Source: Lamellibrachia columna
Taxonomy: Eukaryota; Annelida; Polychaeta; Sabellida; Siboglinidae
DNA length: 64,000 bases
Assembly (NCBI GenBank): GCA_963662155.1
Contig: OY759262.1
Location: forward strand, 53,290,785 to 53,354,784
Reading direction: 5' to 3'
Shown piece after piece: positions 1-11,591 of the stretch; positions within the stretch are counted from its first letter, which is position 1, and every line of letters begins with the position of its first letter. Made by a program: the position numbers and the translations under genes. The notes under the pieces were generated by a model. It saw only the letters and a list, made by a program, of their open reading frames with translations, was not told where the DNA came from and did no database searches.

Positions 1-143
1 GGGGGAGGGAGAGAGGAGAGAGGGGAGAAAGAGAGGGGGAGAGAGAGAGGGGGGAGAGAGAGAGGGGAGAGAGAGAGAGGGGGGATAGAGAGAGGGGGGA
101 TAGAGAGAGAGGGGGAATAGTGGAGAGAGAGAGAGGGAGTAGT
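1..143. repeat. GA-rich low-complexity tract
   Basis: Almost pure purine GA/GGGGA simple repeat at the window edge. The full length is unknown because the window starts inside it. Confidence 0.9.
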
Positions 144-1160
144 TCGACATTGGAAAGAACCAATTATTACATTGTTTTTATAATCAAATAAGACAATCAC
201 ATATAAAGGGTGAATAATTTAACTTGGCAGCAATTTGTAAAAATTGGCCCTCAAAATTAAACTTCCACCAGCTTTTATTCTGTTATTCCTGTCATGTGTA
301 GATGTTTCGACATCCAAAATGTCAAACATTTAAAAAAATCGAATAATTTTGAAGAAAGTTACAGGTTGATAAATGTTGAGATCAAAAACGATCAGAACGT
401 CCGTGACTATCTATGATAACCATAATATTATGTATTAATTTTTTATTGTTTTCTGGTCTATTTTCAGTGGAACATATCGATACATTAAAATTAGTAGGCC
501 ATGCTATTTTTTCTTGTTACGTTTTCTCCGGTTTAATGTGATCAAAATATGGTATTGTATCCAGAAGATTTCGGCACGCAACGTTTCATTTAATATTATA
601 CATACATAGCAGCAGTCTAAAAATCTCCCAATTGCCTTACATGTTTTCGTTTCATATCTGCGATTTTATGTTTGCGGAACCAAATATTATTTATATAGGA
701 ACATTTTTCGCCACTTTCAAAATTTATCTTCTAAATTTCATAAATTTTATTTGGGGTTCATATATCACACTAGAAACTTGTATATGATATTATATAAACG
801 TGTAATCTTAAACTAAATGTCGTAATAACTAGATTTTGGTTAATATATAGGCTTTGATCGATATTTTTAGTATCTGGACACGTACATATTGTAAAAACAT
901 GCAAAATATGCATTGTGATTTTTTTTATAATATATTACAACGCCACAAACGATTGCATAGTGTATTTTAATATAACACAATAAAGGCAATATTAATCCAA
1001 TATACACCGGTGTACATTTAGCAGGCAGATACTTCTCCGTCACGGACGTTCCGTGTTATGTCCAGATGTTATAAATGTCAATATAAACGTTTCAAATTAT
1101 TATGTCACTATCTTAATTACTATTAATATTAGTTGAGGTCAACATAATCCAGGGCTTTAA

Positions 1161-3536
1161 TTAAACCAAATATAAATAATATGAATCAAGTGTCCACTGC
1201 CTAGCGCTTGAGAAACTTGTGGTGGGCAGTGACGATCTTCTCACGGAGACCTTCCTGCAGGAAGTACTAGACGCGGTTGCGTCCTCCAGTTGCTTGAAGA
1301 GCAGGAATCCGAGGCAGGAAGATTTCCTCAACGGGAGTGTCGTCCACATCCTCAATTGCTGGCCAGTTTTAGCTGTTCCGCTTGCCTCTGACGGCACGTA
1401 GGTACTTCACCCGCACGGCGCCGTCTGTTTTCTGGCGAACCACCTCACCGACGAAGTAGATACCATCGAAGTCGGCAACCAAGTAAGCTCCAACTTGGAA
1501 CTCATAGTTGACGCCTGCGGTTTCCACGTTCTCTTGTGGTGCTGGTTCCTGCTGGTTAGGCGGTGTATCCGATACTGCGTCGAACTGAACGAACAGCACA
1601 TTAGCCTTCCAGCCTTGGCAACCAGTGGCCCTCCCGGAAACAGCACGTGCCGTTGCATGAGGTCTTCCTCATCGCAAAAACACCGGGCAGCACGCACACC
1701 GCCGCATGGTAATCCATCGTACCGGACATTCGTTCTCATTTCCTCAAGGTGCACCCGACTGGCTTCAATCCTGGCACGTGAAACTTCCAAGTACGTCATC
1801 TTCCCGGAAGAGTTCCCGTAGGCGACGTAATCAGCGGCGGTCGATACATATTCATCGGCCATTCTCTAGGAAGCGCCGCCATCACCATCGCACGGCCCTT
1901 CCCATGACCCGCCTCAAAATAAAACCCGGAGGCTTCCGCACCAAAGAGATCCAGGTGCTGTGCCAGTACAGAGAACATGTGGATGTTTCTGTACTGCGAG
2001 CTGGAGGAGTCAGTCACGTTATGTACAAACTTCGCCTCTTCGCTGAGGTCTTCACGGATCCTGGCTATAAGTTCCTTTAGGGACTGAATCATTGTCGGAG
2101 CAGAGTGACGCCGTTTGTTGGTGACCAGTACGTTGGACTAGTGCAGCAGAGTGTTGCTGCTGCGGTAGTGAACGACGGCTGGGTGGGTGGTGATTGGTTT
2201 TCACTGAAGTCCATCTGCACGGTCACGTGTCTGGGGGGAGTGTCCTTCAAGGTGTGAACAGTTCTGCACTAGGCAATGACACGCTGGACGTGAACCTTGA
2301 ACGTCGTCATGAGTCCGAGGAACTTAGTGATGAACTAGACCTTCTCAGCGAAGTACTCGAGCCGCTTCACTCGGGCCTTTTTCACTTCGCCATATTGCAC
2401 TGGGATTTCCAGTACTTAACCTCCGGTGCGGTCAGCTTCTCCTCCAAAGTTGCGCGGGCCTGTTCCATGCTGGTCTCTTTCACGAACTCGCCAGGACTGT
2501 GGTTGAAACGTAGACGAGACACAGCCTGCATTATCCGGGCGCTTCAGGAAGCGCAGACCCAGCTCTTCAATTGACAGATAGTCAGCAAGGCGAAGTTGCA
2601 GTCGCGTCCGACGGTATGTCTTTCCCAAATCCATCCATACCCCGAGTTCCTTTGCCCGGTCGACTAGCTGGCGTTGCGGCTGGTGATGACAGTGTCGCTG
2701 CCAAGCAGACACTTCGCCACCGTCGACTTTCTCTTCGGTGTTAAGCTTCGGAGCACAGTCAACACGGCCATGCTCTTTCGCAGGTGGTTCCAAATGTTGG
2801 GGGCGTTCCTGGGTGAGATGCCGTCGGAGCGCAGCAGGTCCTTCGCAGTGCTCGGGAGCCTGCAGGCCGGTGTCACGTCGGTCGCAGTTAGCAGCACCGG
2901 TGTATGCTGCGGAGAAGGCCACGGCAACTGCGCTGTGTTGCATGACGGCTGGGAAGCACTCATCCCAACAGGGACAATGACAGGTTCACTGCAAGTATCA
3001 TCCTCAGACTCCAACGTCGAACTGTTGTGCTCGGGTCCGTAGGCACTCCATTCTGGGGTCTTGCACTTGAACGCCAACTTCTCAAGCCGCCACACATTCA
3101 ACTGCAGCTGGCGTAGCTCCCGCTTCGCTTGCCGCAGTTTTTTTTCCTTTGTTCTCATGGACTTCGCATGGAAAGCCATGTCTACTATACGATGGTCTGG
3201 CCTAGTACTCTCAGGCAGCTCCAAGGTGGTGTATGTGTCCGATGAGGTGTCTCATCTTCTGGACCGTCTCGTCTGTGTTGGAATTGCAGGTGGAGCTGAC
3301 GGTGGAGATGGAGTCGTCGCTGCCATTACACGAGCTCCTCCCCGACAAGTCAACTGCTTGAGGGTTATCGCAGACAGACCATCCTTCCGTCTCCGCACGT
3401 TCACCTTCTTCAGCTTCTTTTTATCTCGGGCCCGATGACTCAGCACTTTCTGGAGGCTGCACTCATACGCATTCTTTGCCGCGGTGTCTGTCCTCTTGTT
3501 CTCTTCGCGCGTGGCACTCTTGGCTACAAGGATCAT
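1161..3536 (-). pseudogene. Broken intronless coding relic, probably transposon-encoded
   Basis: The minus strand carries a chain of coding-like pieces in shifting frames. 3536-3252 is a basic Lys/Arg-rich N-terminal stretch (motifs RARDKKKLKKVNV, RRKDGL). 3224-2664 is a predicted helical, charged region (KEKKLRQAKRELRQLQ). About 2700-2520 carries LVDRAKELGVWMDLGKTY and ADYLSIEELGLRFLKRP. About 2490-2280 continues in another frame (SMEQARATLEEKLTAPE). 2092-1796 is SLKELIARIREDLSEEAKF. 1599-1369 ends in a beta-rich segment (VGAYLVADFDGIYFVGEVV). The frame changes several times and in-frame stops occur, so the gene is dead unless the assembly has errors. The location inside a terminal-inverted-repeat unit suggests a transposon protein. 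I do not recognise the family. Confidence 0.5.
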
Positions 3537-4108
3537 GCCTCAGTTAGACTTCCTGGTGTGTTACACACGAATGTAGGGCATAGTAAGTTTGGATATAGGA
3601 CGTTTTAAAAAAATCATACGATCTGACATAAGTGCATTTGTGCACGGACATTACCAGGTTTGCTGGCGGAAGCTGTTGAGAGTGAAATGGTGGATTTTTA
3701 GATGATTTTAATAGGCGGAAGGATATTTGTGATTTTTTTTGGCGATTAGACACGTGTGCGTCGTAATTCATGCCAACATTGGTAAACATTGAGGGGTATC
3801 GCACATACAGGCATATTACAAGAGTTAGAAATGTCTAATGTTGACAAAACTCGACCAGCATGTCAGTGGGATGATGACTGCGGCTGGTGAAAACTTTTAG
3901 AATTTTTGATGGTCACGTTTTCTTATAATTTTGCAAAACGTTAACATGGCCACCAATGGGAAATGTAACTGTATGCTGAACCCTACAGCCAGACGCTACT
4001 TCGCCTCCGGTTTGCTTTCATGCCTGTCTCAGTAACGGCGTTGATGCTGGGCGTGCGAAAGAGGCATCTCACAAGGTTTGACAAACGGAAAATAATTGCA
4101 AAATAATT

Positions 4109-4275
<167 letters not shown>

Positions 4276-5352
4276 TTGTGTGTGCGTGCGTGCTTGCGTG
4301 CGTGCACGCGCGCGTGGGTGAGTGGGTGTCATTATGTCAGAATGTCCGTGACGAAACGGAACGTCCGTTACTTTAAAAAGAACACTGTATAACAAAATCC
4401 CCTATTATCACTTATCCAGAGTGTCGTGACGTCTTTACAAGTCTTCCTATTGTGCAATATAGTAGTGTTATTTATTAAACCAACCGCAGTTGTACACATG
4501 TATGGTACCAGACAAAGCAAACTGTTTTATGTTAAAAAACAAGCACCACGCCACCACAAACATGCGATTTAATGGTGTTGTGTTTGGCGAGGTGTAAAGT
4601 CAGTAGTCACGGACGTTCTGAAAAAATCCTAAATATTGTTCCACCTAAAAAACATAGCAAACCTGAAAGAACATTTTCAACTTTTGCATACGCATCAATT
4701 ATAGCAAGGCACACATAAAGAATAATGGGCTCAAAGCAATCGATCCAAGTCTTCTATTTATTATGACACTGACAATTATTGAAATACCAAAAAGAACCAT
4801 GCTTTTTAATAGTTCTCAATGTTTAGAAATTCAAATTAAATAGAAATAGTCAGATAATGATGAAATGTTATACATGACCACAAAGCTGAACACGTCACTG
4901 ACACACTGAAAATGTTTAAGTCGTGAGCCAAAAAATGCACATTCAGCCGTTTTTCCCAATTGCTGCCAAGTTAAAATAATCACCCACTTCATGTATAAAA
5001 AAATTCACTTCATGAACACTTCATGATACATATTTACATGTAGTGTATTGTGAGGCAGTGTTTTTTATTTAGTTTTAGGGCCTTTGTATGTTCATTGTAC
5101 ATATCCACAAAATTTACATTAAATAAATGATTCATATCGAAACTATTTGTTTTGTTGTTCATGTTGCAGAGGCGTCTTTTCAAAAAATATCTTTGTAGTT
5201 CGAAATTATGTATATGTTTTTATTATTTATTATAACGTTATTTCATGATTTTTACTCTTTATATGTGTATATTTGTAATTTAAAAATCAAAATAATGGTA
5301 AAACATTTGCCCAGTTATTATATATAGCACTTATGATTAAATTTCATCTTAG

Positions 5353-5355
5353 TTA

Positions 5356-5391
<36 letters not shown>

Positions 5392-5401
5392 TGTATGTAT
5401 G

Positions 5402-5466
<65 letters not shown>
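5353..5466. repeat. Compound (ATGT)n-(TA)n microsatellite
   Basis: ATGT units run from about 5362 to 5406 and are followed by about 60 bp of TA dinucleotides. Confidence 0.95.
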
Positions 5467-5469
<3 letters not shown>

Positions 5470-5539
5470 GTGCGTGCGCGCGTGCGAGCGCGTTTGGGTG
5501 TGTTTGTGTGCACCATATGTATACATTACTAAAATAGTA

Positions 5540-5990
5540 TCAGTTAACTATACAATCAATTTACAGTTCACAATAGACACATGTTCCACCTCAAGTTTTA
5601 CGAGATATTTCTTCCATTTTCCTCCTAGATGCTAAACATCTCGGGCGCCAAACTTTCAAGGGTTCGTCTACGGTCCAACGGCCGAGTCGTCTCAATTTTA
5701 TTATTTTCCGAAATCCACCCCGGTATTACCCTTTGTATGAACAATCGAAATACCCTTTGTAATTATTAAGTACAACTATCTGCAAATGCCCAAGAACAAC
5801 CAGTTCTGAGTTCCAATAGCTTAAATACCATAAATAGGTAGACAATGAACGCCTATTTTTTTAATAACTGCATATTTCATAAACATGATTCGAGACAGGT
5901 CTATCGTCAGATAACTAAGACAATTGGTATTCAAATCATACAGTTCTTCGCCCGGTATTTATTTATATGTTAAATTAACTTTGTGAAACC
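5540..5990 (-). repeat. 3' flank of Kunitz locus (segment B), duplicated at 56.35-56.71 kb
   Basis: Read on the minus strand, this flank lies downstream of Kunitz-antistasin copy 1. It matches 56353-56710 on the plus strand over most of its length, including AACTCAGAACTGGTTGTTCT. One block of about 135 bp near 5625-5750 is missing from the other copy. Confidence 0.8.
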
Positions 5991-6152
5991 TATATAATAT
6001 GTATGTTTCGTGCGACATCCGTAAAGCATATAACGATTTACCGATAGCGAAGCACTTCCATATAGAGTCACCTTCTGTGTCGACATTCTTGCATATTAAA
6101 ACCCAGTTAAAGTGGCAGTGGCTACTCATAACTACAATTTTCCATGAGGTAG

Positions 6153-6439
6153 TTAGTTAACATTACGTGGAAGCCGGCAGACGCATATGGGACATCCATA
6201 TTGGTCACTCTTGAATCCGTACTTGCAGTAGAGCATGCACATGACGGGACTACACTTCCGTTTCTTCACCCGGCACGTCACCATGCAGGCAAGCTGGCTC
6301 GAGAACCGGTTCCTGTTGCCGCCGCATCCGCCGTAGATGAACTTCTCGCACGAGCCCGTCCTCTTGTTATAGAACCAACTTGGCATGTAGGCCTTGCATA
6401 AGCCTTTCACGGCCGGCAGGTAGCAGTAGAGGGGGCGAG
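6153..6439 (-). CDS. Kunitz-antistasin protease inhibitor, terminal exon, copy 1
   Basis: This is a secreted-type serine-protease inhibitor module. The exon encodes a full Kunitz/BPTI domain with cysteine spacing C-x8-C-x15-C-x7-C-x12-C-x3-C. The hallmarks WFYN, GSCEKFIYGGCGGN and NRF are all present. The residue after the second cysteine (GLCKA) places lysine at P1, which predicts trypsin-like targets. An antistasin-like domain follows in the same exon (six Cys, with YGFKSDQYGC). A stop comes six residues after its last Cys. The exon starts after the acceptor CACGCAG at 6440-6441, and the first codon is split in phase 1, typical of extracellular modules. No start codon or signal peptide lies in this exon, so the gene is partial. 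Copy 2 lies 1.3 kb away. Weak poly(A) candidate: AATAAA at 5963-5958. Confidence 0.85.
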
Positions 6440-6504
6440 CTGCGTGGATGTAGCATCACAGTTATTGTACAAGACACTGATACAACTTTTGCATAATATA
6501 TCCC

Positions 6505-6505
6505 T

Positions 6506-6536
<31 letters not shown>

Positions 6537-6538
6537 CT
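6505..6538. repeat. (GCAC)n microsatellite
   Basis: About eight tetranucleotide units, located in the 5' flank of Kunitz copy 1. Confidence 0.9.
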
Positions 6539-6881
6539 AACGTGCACCGTGGATAGGTAATGTGACAAATTGACACCACTTCACCTGCACAAACAGAATC
6601 TGTCCGCCCACGTCGTCTAAACAAACGCTCAATGAAATATCGCTGAGCACCTATTACGACACTTTATTTTACTACGTGGATACCACAATGCCATAACAAA
6701 TGGAATGTAGCATATCTACGTCATGCAACTAGTTGTAGTTGCCCGGCGATGCACGAGAGAAAAGACATGAGCTTGTGACGTCTTGTACTACCCAGTCACG
6801 TGGTTGTAGGGCAGTGCCAATGGAAAAGACACCTTCACGCCCCAAAGATCACGTACAACTGCCGGTTTCACGAAGCGTTCG

Positions 6882-6991
6882 TGTGGACGTTTGACGTAGA
6901 TCACGTAACAATGGCAGAAGCTCGCGTAGCGTTCCTAGCAATTGCACGTAGCTATTGTTCTGAGTTACGCAATTTACGTCAAACGTCCACA
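6882..6991. repeat. Hairpin-forming inverted repeat
   Basis: 6882-6898 is the perfect reverse complement of 6975-6991 (17 bp, core GGACGTTTGACGTA). Partial pairing continues inward (CACGTAACAA against TTGTTCTGAGTTAC). It lies between the two Kunitz exons and could be a small MITE remnant. Confidence 0.6.
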
Positions 6992-7296
6992 TAACTTCAT
7001 TTGTAGTAACCCGATCCTCAGGAGGGAATTTCGAATATGTTGTAATGTACGAACCATCACAATGCCACCCCCCCTCGGCACGTCTACACATTTTCAGCCA
7101 CATACGTGCGACACTGACGGAGATACGAGGGAACAGACAGGCTTCACAAACTACTTCAATATTAAAGAAGTTGGGAACGTAATAATAATTATGATTATCG
7201 GTTTTTTTTTCGTGTTTAAGCTTTAACGTAACTTTTATACTGCTGCATTTTAATCACAGGAAAAGTGTCGCTCCGCACGCTGTTCCCCACGTAGAG

Positions 7297-7302
7297 TTTA
7301 TT
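7297..7302 (-). promoter_or_regulatory. Candidate poly(A) signal for Kunitz copy 2
   Basis: AATAAA on the minus strand about 104 nt after the copy 2 stop codon, a plausible 3' UTR distance. The surrounding ~55 bp recur at 50.1 kb on the plus strand. Confidence 0.45.
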
Positions 7303-7405
7303 CCTCGATACTCGGGGCATATACAGTATTATAAAGAAAGACAGGAAGATAGAACGCCGTTTTACAACAGTACGTAACCTAACTTTAAAGCAGCATACGC
7401 AAAAA

Positions 7406-7713
7406 TCAGAGTTTGTATTTTGCAAAACTCTTTGTCAATCGTGGACCCCGGCATGAGCACGTGGGACATCCATACTTGTCTTTCTTGAATCCGTATCTGC
7501 AGTAGCGCAGACACCTGATGGGATTGCAAGGCCTTGACTTGGCCCGACATATCATTTTACAAGCCAGTTCACTCGGGAACCGTTTCTTGTTGCCGCCGCA
7601 TCCGCCGTAGATGAACTTCTCGCACGAGCCCGTCCTCTTGTTATAGAACCATCTTGGCATGTAGGCCTTGCATAGGCCTTTCACGGCCGGCAGGTAGCAG
7701 TAGAGGGGGCAAG
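7406..7713 (-). CDS. Kunitz-antistasin protease inhibitor, terminal exon, copy 2
   Basis: This is the tandem paralogue of the 6153-6439 exon. It has the same acceptor context (TTGCACGCAG), phase-1 entry and domain order. The Kunitz domain is complete, with all six Cys at canonical spacing, P1 lysine in GLCKAYMP, and MPRWFYN and FIYGGCGGN. The antistasin-like domain has six Cys around YGFKKDKYGCPTC. The C-terminus is longer than in copy 1, ending in a basic tail (LTKSFAKYKL). The first ~35 Kunitz residues are nearly identical to copy 1, whereas the antistasin part differs at many positions. That suggests recent duplication or conversion of the first half. The exon lacks an initiator. Upstream exons are not visible because a retroelement lies ~430 bp upstream. 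Confidence 0.87.
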
Positions 7714-8141
7714 CTGCGTGCAAGTAGACCGTATAATCAGTTCAGCAATCTAGTAGCCCGGACATTGTTAACATATTTAGTTATGGAGTTCTTCTGTTGA
7801 AACTACGAAACTTCTGTTGAAGCTTTCAGAAGCCCTCTAGAAGTACGTTCTCACTTTTGGTAAAGCATTTAATCACATATATGTTATTTTGCTATCATAA
7901 ACGCGAACGGTATTTTAAATGTAGCCAAGTTCCGGTCACAAATAAAGTTTACTGTACACATTAAGCATATGCAACTATAGAAACACATTTATCATAAAGA
8001 TGTATGTAATATCATATTTGTAGTACGCGGTCGTGGAAATACAGCTGTTCGCAAAGCCTTTCCTATTTTCTCTGATTGTTCTTGATTTATGATTGAAATT
8101 AATATTGATTTCTTCCGGTGGTTTGTTGTAGTAAATTATAG
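7714..8141 (-). repeat. 5' flank of Kunitz locus (segment A), duplicated at 55.97-56.32 kb
   Basis: This is the intronic flank upstream of Kunitz copy 2. It matches 55965-56316 on the plus strand, including the shared landmarks AATGTCCGGGCTACTAGATT and CAACAGAAGTTTCGTAGTTT. Homology stops exactly at 8141/8142, the apex of the palindrome next to the LTR element. Confidence 0.82.
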
Positions 8142-8174
8142 CTAAGACTATAATTTACTACAACAAACCACCGG
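8115..8174. repeat. Near-perfect palindrome at a retroelement junction
   Basis: 8115-8141 and 8148-8174 are 27-bp perfect inverted arms around the 6-nt loop CTAAGA. The left arm is the end of segment A. The right arm repeats it in reverse and joins directly to the truncated gag frame. Confidence 0.92.
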
Positions 8175-9058
8175 ATATGTCCACGTTTGTGGCAGTGGAA
8201 GCACTCCACTCCACGTCCGGCTTCACTGGAACGACCCAACTGCCTCGGTCCGGGGCCACTTGCCATGGCCGACAGAATCTGCTGCTGCTGAATCAACACC
8301 TCGGTGATTGCGTGCTGTTGGGCAGCTAGTCCCTCAGAGAACAGCTTTCTCTGGACAGCCAACTCATCCCAGACTTTGGCCAATGCATCAGGGGGCGTTG
8401 CGTCACACTGGGCCACGTACGCCCTGGTCTTCCTGGGAGCCACGTCTTCCACCTCATCAGCCCACATCAGGGCCACTTTCCGGATCGCCAGAAACGTGCT
8501 GGCTGGCTCGCGCTCGACCCGTCGTTTCAATTCCCATCGGAGATGGACGTCGCGCACATTCTCAATCAGCTGTTCGCGCAACATCCGGTGGCGGTCGTCG
8601 GCTATTCCTGGTGGTGTCCTCTGCAGGCGGTCCACCAGCTCGACCAGGCCATGCGAGAAGTCAGATATTGTTTCTGAATTATGTTGCCGTCGTTCGTAGA
8701 ATGCTCGCAGTAGCTGTGATGTGGAGCTTTTCTCGCCAAACACCTCCTCCAGGGCAGAGAAGATCTGTTCTGCGTCACCCCAAACTTCGTCAGGCTGACA
8801 CCGCATCTCCACCCGGGCTGCTCCCTCCAGATAGCTGATCGCGAAATTTGCTGCAGCACGTCCTGTCAGACCCTGCACAATGATGCAGGCCCTCGCCTCC
8901 TCCAGCCAATCCACCAGGGACACGTCGCAGTCCCCACTGAAGTGACGCAGCTTGCGTTCACGCTGAATCACAACGCTAGTCGCAGGTTGTCCAGCCCGAT
9001 CCCTCATTCACTGTAACTCTTGCTGCATTGCCGCCAGTTCGTCCTGGAGATCTTCCAT
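8175..9058 (-). pseudogene. Retrotransposon gag, truncated and interrupted
   Basis: The frame resembles the retrotransposon Gag capsid family (also the origin of PNMA-type proteins). Motifs include SLVDWLEEARACI, EGAARVEMRC, IFSALEEVFGE, LLRAFYERRQ and ISDFSHGLVELVDRL. A C-terminal zinc knuckle starts as CFHCHKRGH but loses its last cysteine where the element joins the palindrome. The best start is the ATG at 9058, with a short acidic/Gln-rich leader (MEDLQDELAAMQQ). A TGA at 9010-9008 interrupts it immediately before a second ATG at 9007. The gene is therefore broken at both ends and presumed non-functional. Confidence 0.82.
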
Positions 9059-9197
9059 CCTGCCTTTCCCAGTTGTTGTTTAATAAAAATGAAAAGCAGA
9101 CAAGAAACAAACAAACAAACATATTCTTTTTGTATTTTAAAACATGAGACAAGAAACAAAAAACCTTTGTTTGACCTACCCCACTTCTGGTACCAAA

Positions 9198-9850
9198 TGT
9201 AAGCCCTGCTTACTATTACAAATTAGGCCACAGCAATAATCATTACTGTATAGTTTTACTATAAACAAAGTTATTTCTTTTAAGCGTAAGGGAAAAGATT
9301 TAATAATAATCACGTAAGAACAACTACAAATTCACATCAGTCACAACAATGACTCTACTCCTCTACTTTACACCAAACAATAACTAAAAACCCTCAAACA
9401 ACAACCGGTACTAAGCAAGATGGCCCTGATCTGTCAGGTGAGCCATAACCTGCAGAATGCAAAGTATTAGTGGTGAAACTAGATACAGCATACAAGACAA
9501 CATACAAGAGTTAGATACCTGGCTGTCTGGCTATAACCATCTATATCTACCAGTCACAATGCTGGGAATTATATACCAGCTCCAGGACGATACATATTAC
9601 TCGAATGGATAATCAAAGATTAAAGTACAAATAGCAGTGGATTACAAAATCCACCAACAATACAGTTTAAGTCAAAATGGTTCAAGTTGTAAACTGTCAC
9701 TAGGCTCCAAATGTTATCACCATCTAGCGACTACTGGTGAACCCAAACATCACAACATAGCTCGATAATTAAGTGTCACCATCTAGCGACTAACCGCGAA
9801 CATACCGTCCACACCATTACCAAATAAACACATTGTAAAAGTTAAATCTT
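9198..9850 (-). repeat. Putative LTR
   Basis: It borders the primer-binding-site-like motif at 9180-9195. On the plus strand it begins TGTAAGCCC, so on the element strand it ends in CA. It contains two copies of CACCATCTAGCGACT (about 9720 and 9778). The outer edge is not defined by a second LTR. 9850-10408 holds nothing I can assign. Confidence 0.45.
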
Positions 9851-10406
9851 AATATCACTCTACTGGGCAGGTATGTTAAACTTGAATCTTACGGTTGGTC
9901 TCCTTAGATTATGGGGTTCTTAGAGGATCTACATTCGACACATTATCCGAACGAATTGCATTATCGCTCATCTGTACGACAATAGTACAACAGACCATTA
10001 ATGATTTAGATTAAAACAAACAAACAAACAGGCAATAGAGCATAGCAAGATGGTACGACAGTAGGAAATATAATTCACCAACCTCTCTCTTGATAGTGCA
10101 ATATGGATGTAGTAAATTGAATGTAGTAAAATTGAAGAATGGCACCGTAAATTACAATTGCAGCCGAAACACACTTCGGGGCTAACAGTCCGAATACACG
10201 GGTTCTCCCGCGCCACGATTTAAATCTCGCGCTCCTCGCAATTATTACTACATTTTGGTATGAACCACATAAAACAAATGTCATAATCATAAGACGAAAT
10301 ATATCAAAATAAATGGTAATCACATTCAAGACAAGGACAAAATGAAAAATTACACCAACAACATAACGTGGCGCCACCTAGCGCCACCTAACCAGAATGA
10401 TCAGGT

Positions 10407-10408
<2 letters not shown>

Positions 10409-10441
<33 letters not shown>

Positions 10442-11056
10442 GGTTTGGAAGATGACATATCTAGCAACGTACTGAAATTTGCAGATGACACAAACGTATT
10501 CAGAAAGGTTACTAATGATACAGATAAACAAAGTTTACAGGATGATTTAGATAAATTAGTAAAATGGTCAGAACAATGGCAAATGTTATTCAATTTTGGG
10601 AAGTGCAAATGTATACACATAGGACATGAAAACATGGACGAAGAATATAAAATGGATGATGCTATACTAGGTAGAACCACAAAAGACAAGGACTTACGAG
10701 TAACATTTAGTGCCGACATGAAAGTTTCAGAGCAATGTGGGATTGCTGCTTCGAAAGGAAATCAAATTCTAGAGCTAACTAGGAGAACTATTACGTATAA
10801 GGAGAAACAGCTAATTGCACCCCTGTACAAAGCAATAGTTAGACCACATTTGGAATATTGTATTCAAGCATGGAGGCCGTATCGTAAGAAGGACATAGAC
10901 AAGCTAGAAAGAATACAACGAAGAGCAACTAAAATGATTCCAGAATTGAGGGACCTTAGTTATGAAAGCCGCTTATTACAATGTGGTTTGACAACACTAG
11001 AGGCCAAGCGACTAAGAGGAGACCAAATATATGTGTTTAAAATAGTGAATTGTTAA
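10409..11056 (+). pseudogene. LINE reverse-transcriptase 3' fragment
   Basis: A (TA)n tract at about 10410-10438 runs directly into a 200-residue open frame from the C-terminal half of a non-LTR reverse transcriptase. The catalytic box LKFADDTNVF is followed by LDKLVKWSEQWQM, FNFGKCKCIHIG, then YKAIVRPHLEYC, QAWRPYRKKDIDKLERIQ and LTTLEAKRLRGD. This layout is typical of CR1/Jockey-type LINEs. The N-terminal RT half, the endonuclease and any 5' end are missing. The frame ends at KIVNC where normal members continue. It is a 5'-truncated dead copy that abuts the minisatellite at 11.07 kb. Confidence 0.88.
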
Positions 11057-11072
11057 AAGTCCATCTAAATCG

Positions 11073-11591
11073 GCCCTTGACGCGTGTGCCTGGCCGTGAC
11101 GACATCGGCCCTTGACGCGTGTGCCTGACCGTGACGACATCGGCCCTTGACGCGTGTGCCTGGCCATGACGACATCGGCCCTTGACGCGTGTGCCTGGCT
11201 ATGACGACATCGGCCCTTGACGCGTGTGCCTGGCCGTGACGACATCGGCCCTTGACGCGTGTGCCTGACCGTGACGACATCGGCCCTTGACGCGTGTGCC
11301 TTCTCGTGACGACATCGGCCCTGGACGCGTGTGCCGGCCGTGACGACATCGGCCCTTGACGCGTGTGCCTGGCCATGACGACATCGGTCCTTAACGCGTG
11401 TGCCTGGCCGTGACGACATCGGCCCTTGACGCGTGTGCCTGGCCGTGACGACATCGACCCTTGACGCGTGTGTCTGGCCATGACGACATCGGCCATTGAC
11501 GCGAGTGCCTGGCCGTGACGACATCGGCCCTTGACGCGTGTGCCTGGCCGTGACGACATCGGCACTTGACGCGTGTGCCTGACCGTGACGA
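11073..11591. repeat. CpG-rich 35-bp minisatellite
   Basis: About 15 copies of a 35-bp unit containing CTTGACGCGTGTGCCTGG and GTGACGACATCGG. Nearly every copy has an ACGCGT (MluI) site. One copy near 11325 is one base shorter. Long open frames across it come from the period and are not genes. 11592-12097 holds nothing clear. Confidence 0.95.

Larger units (their letters stand above)
8148..9850 (-). mobile_element. Truncated Ty3/Gypsy-like LTR retrotransposon
   Basis: In minus-strand order the element comprises an LTR (ending ...GGGCTTACA at 9198), then the primer-binding-site-like motif TGGTACCAGAAGTGGGG, a short leader and gag. The element stops inside the gag zinc knuckle. No protease, reverse transcriptase, integrase or second LTR is present. 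The far LTR end near 9850 is an estimate. Confidence 0.7.

Noticed and set aside
10190..10245. tRNA-like B-box (GCGAGATTTAAATC) on the minus strand
   Set aside because: No matching A-box at the right distance.
11012..11565. Open frames of 60-170 codons with SSRPGTRVKGRCRHGQAH-type repeats
   Set aside because: Translation of the 35-bp minisatellite; the period forces repetition every 35 residues.
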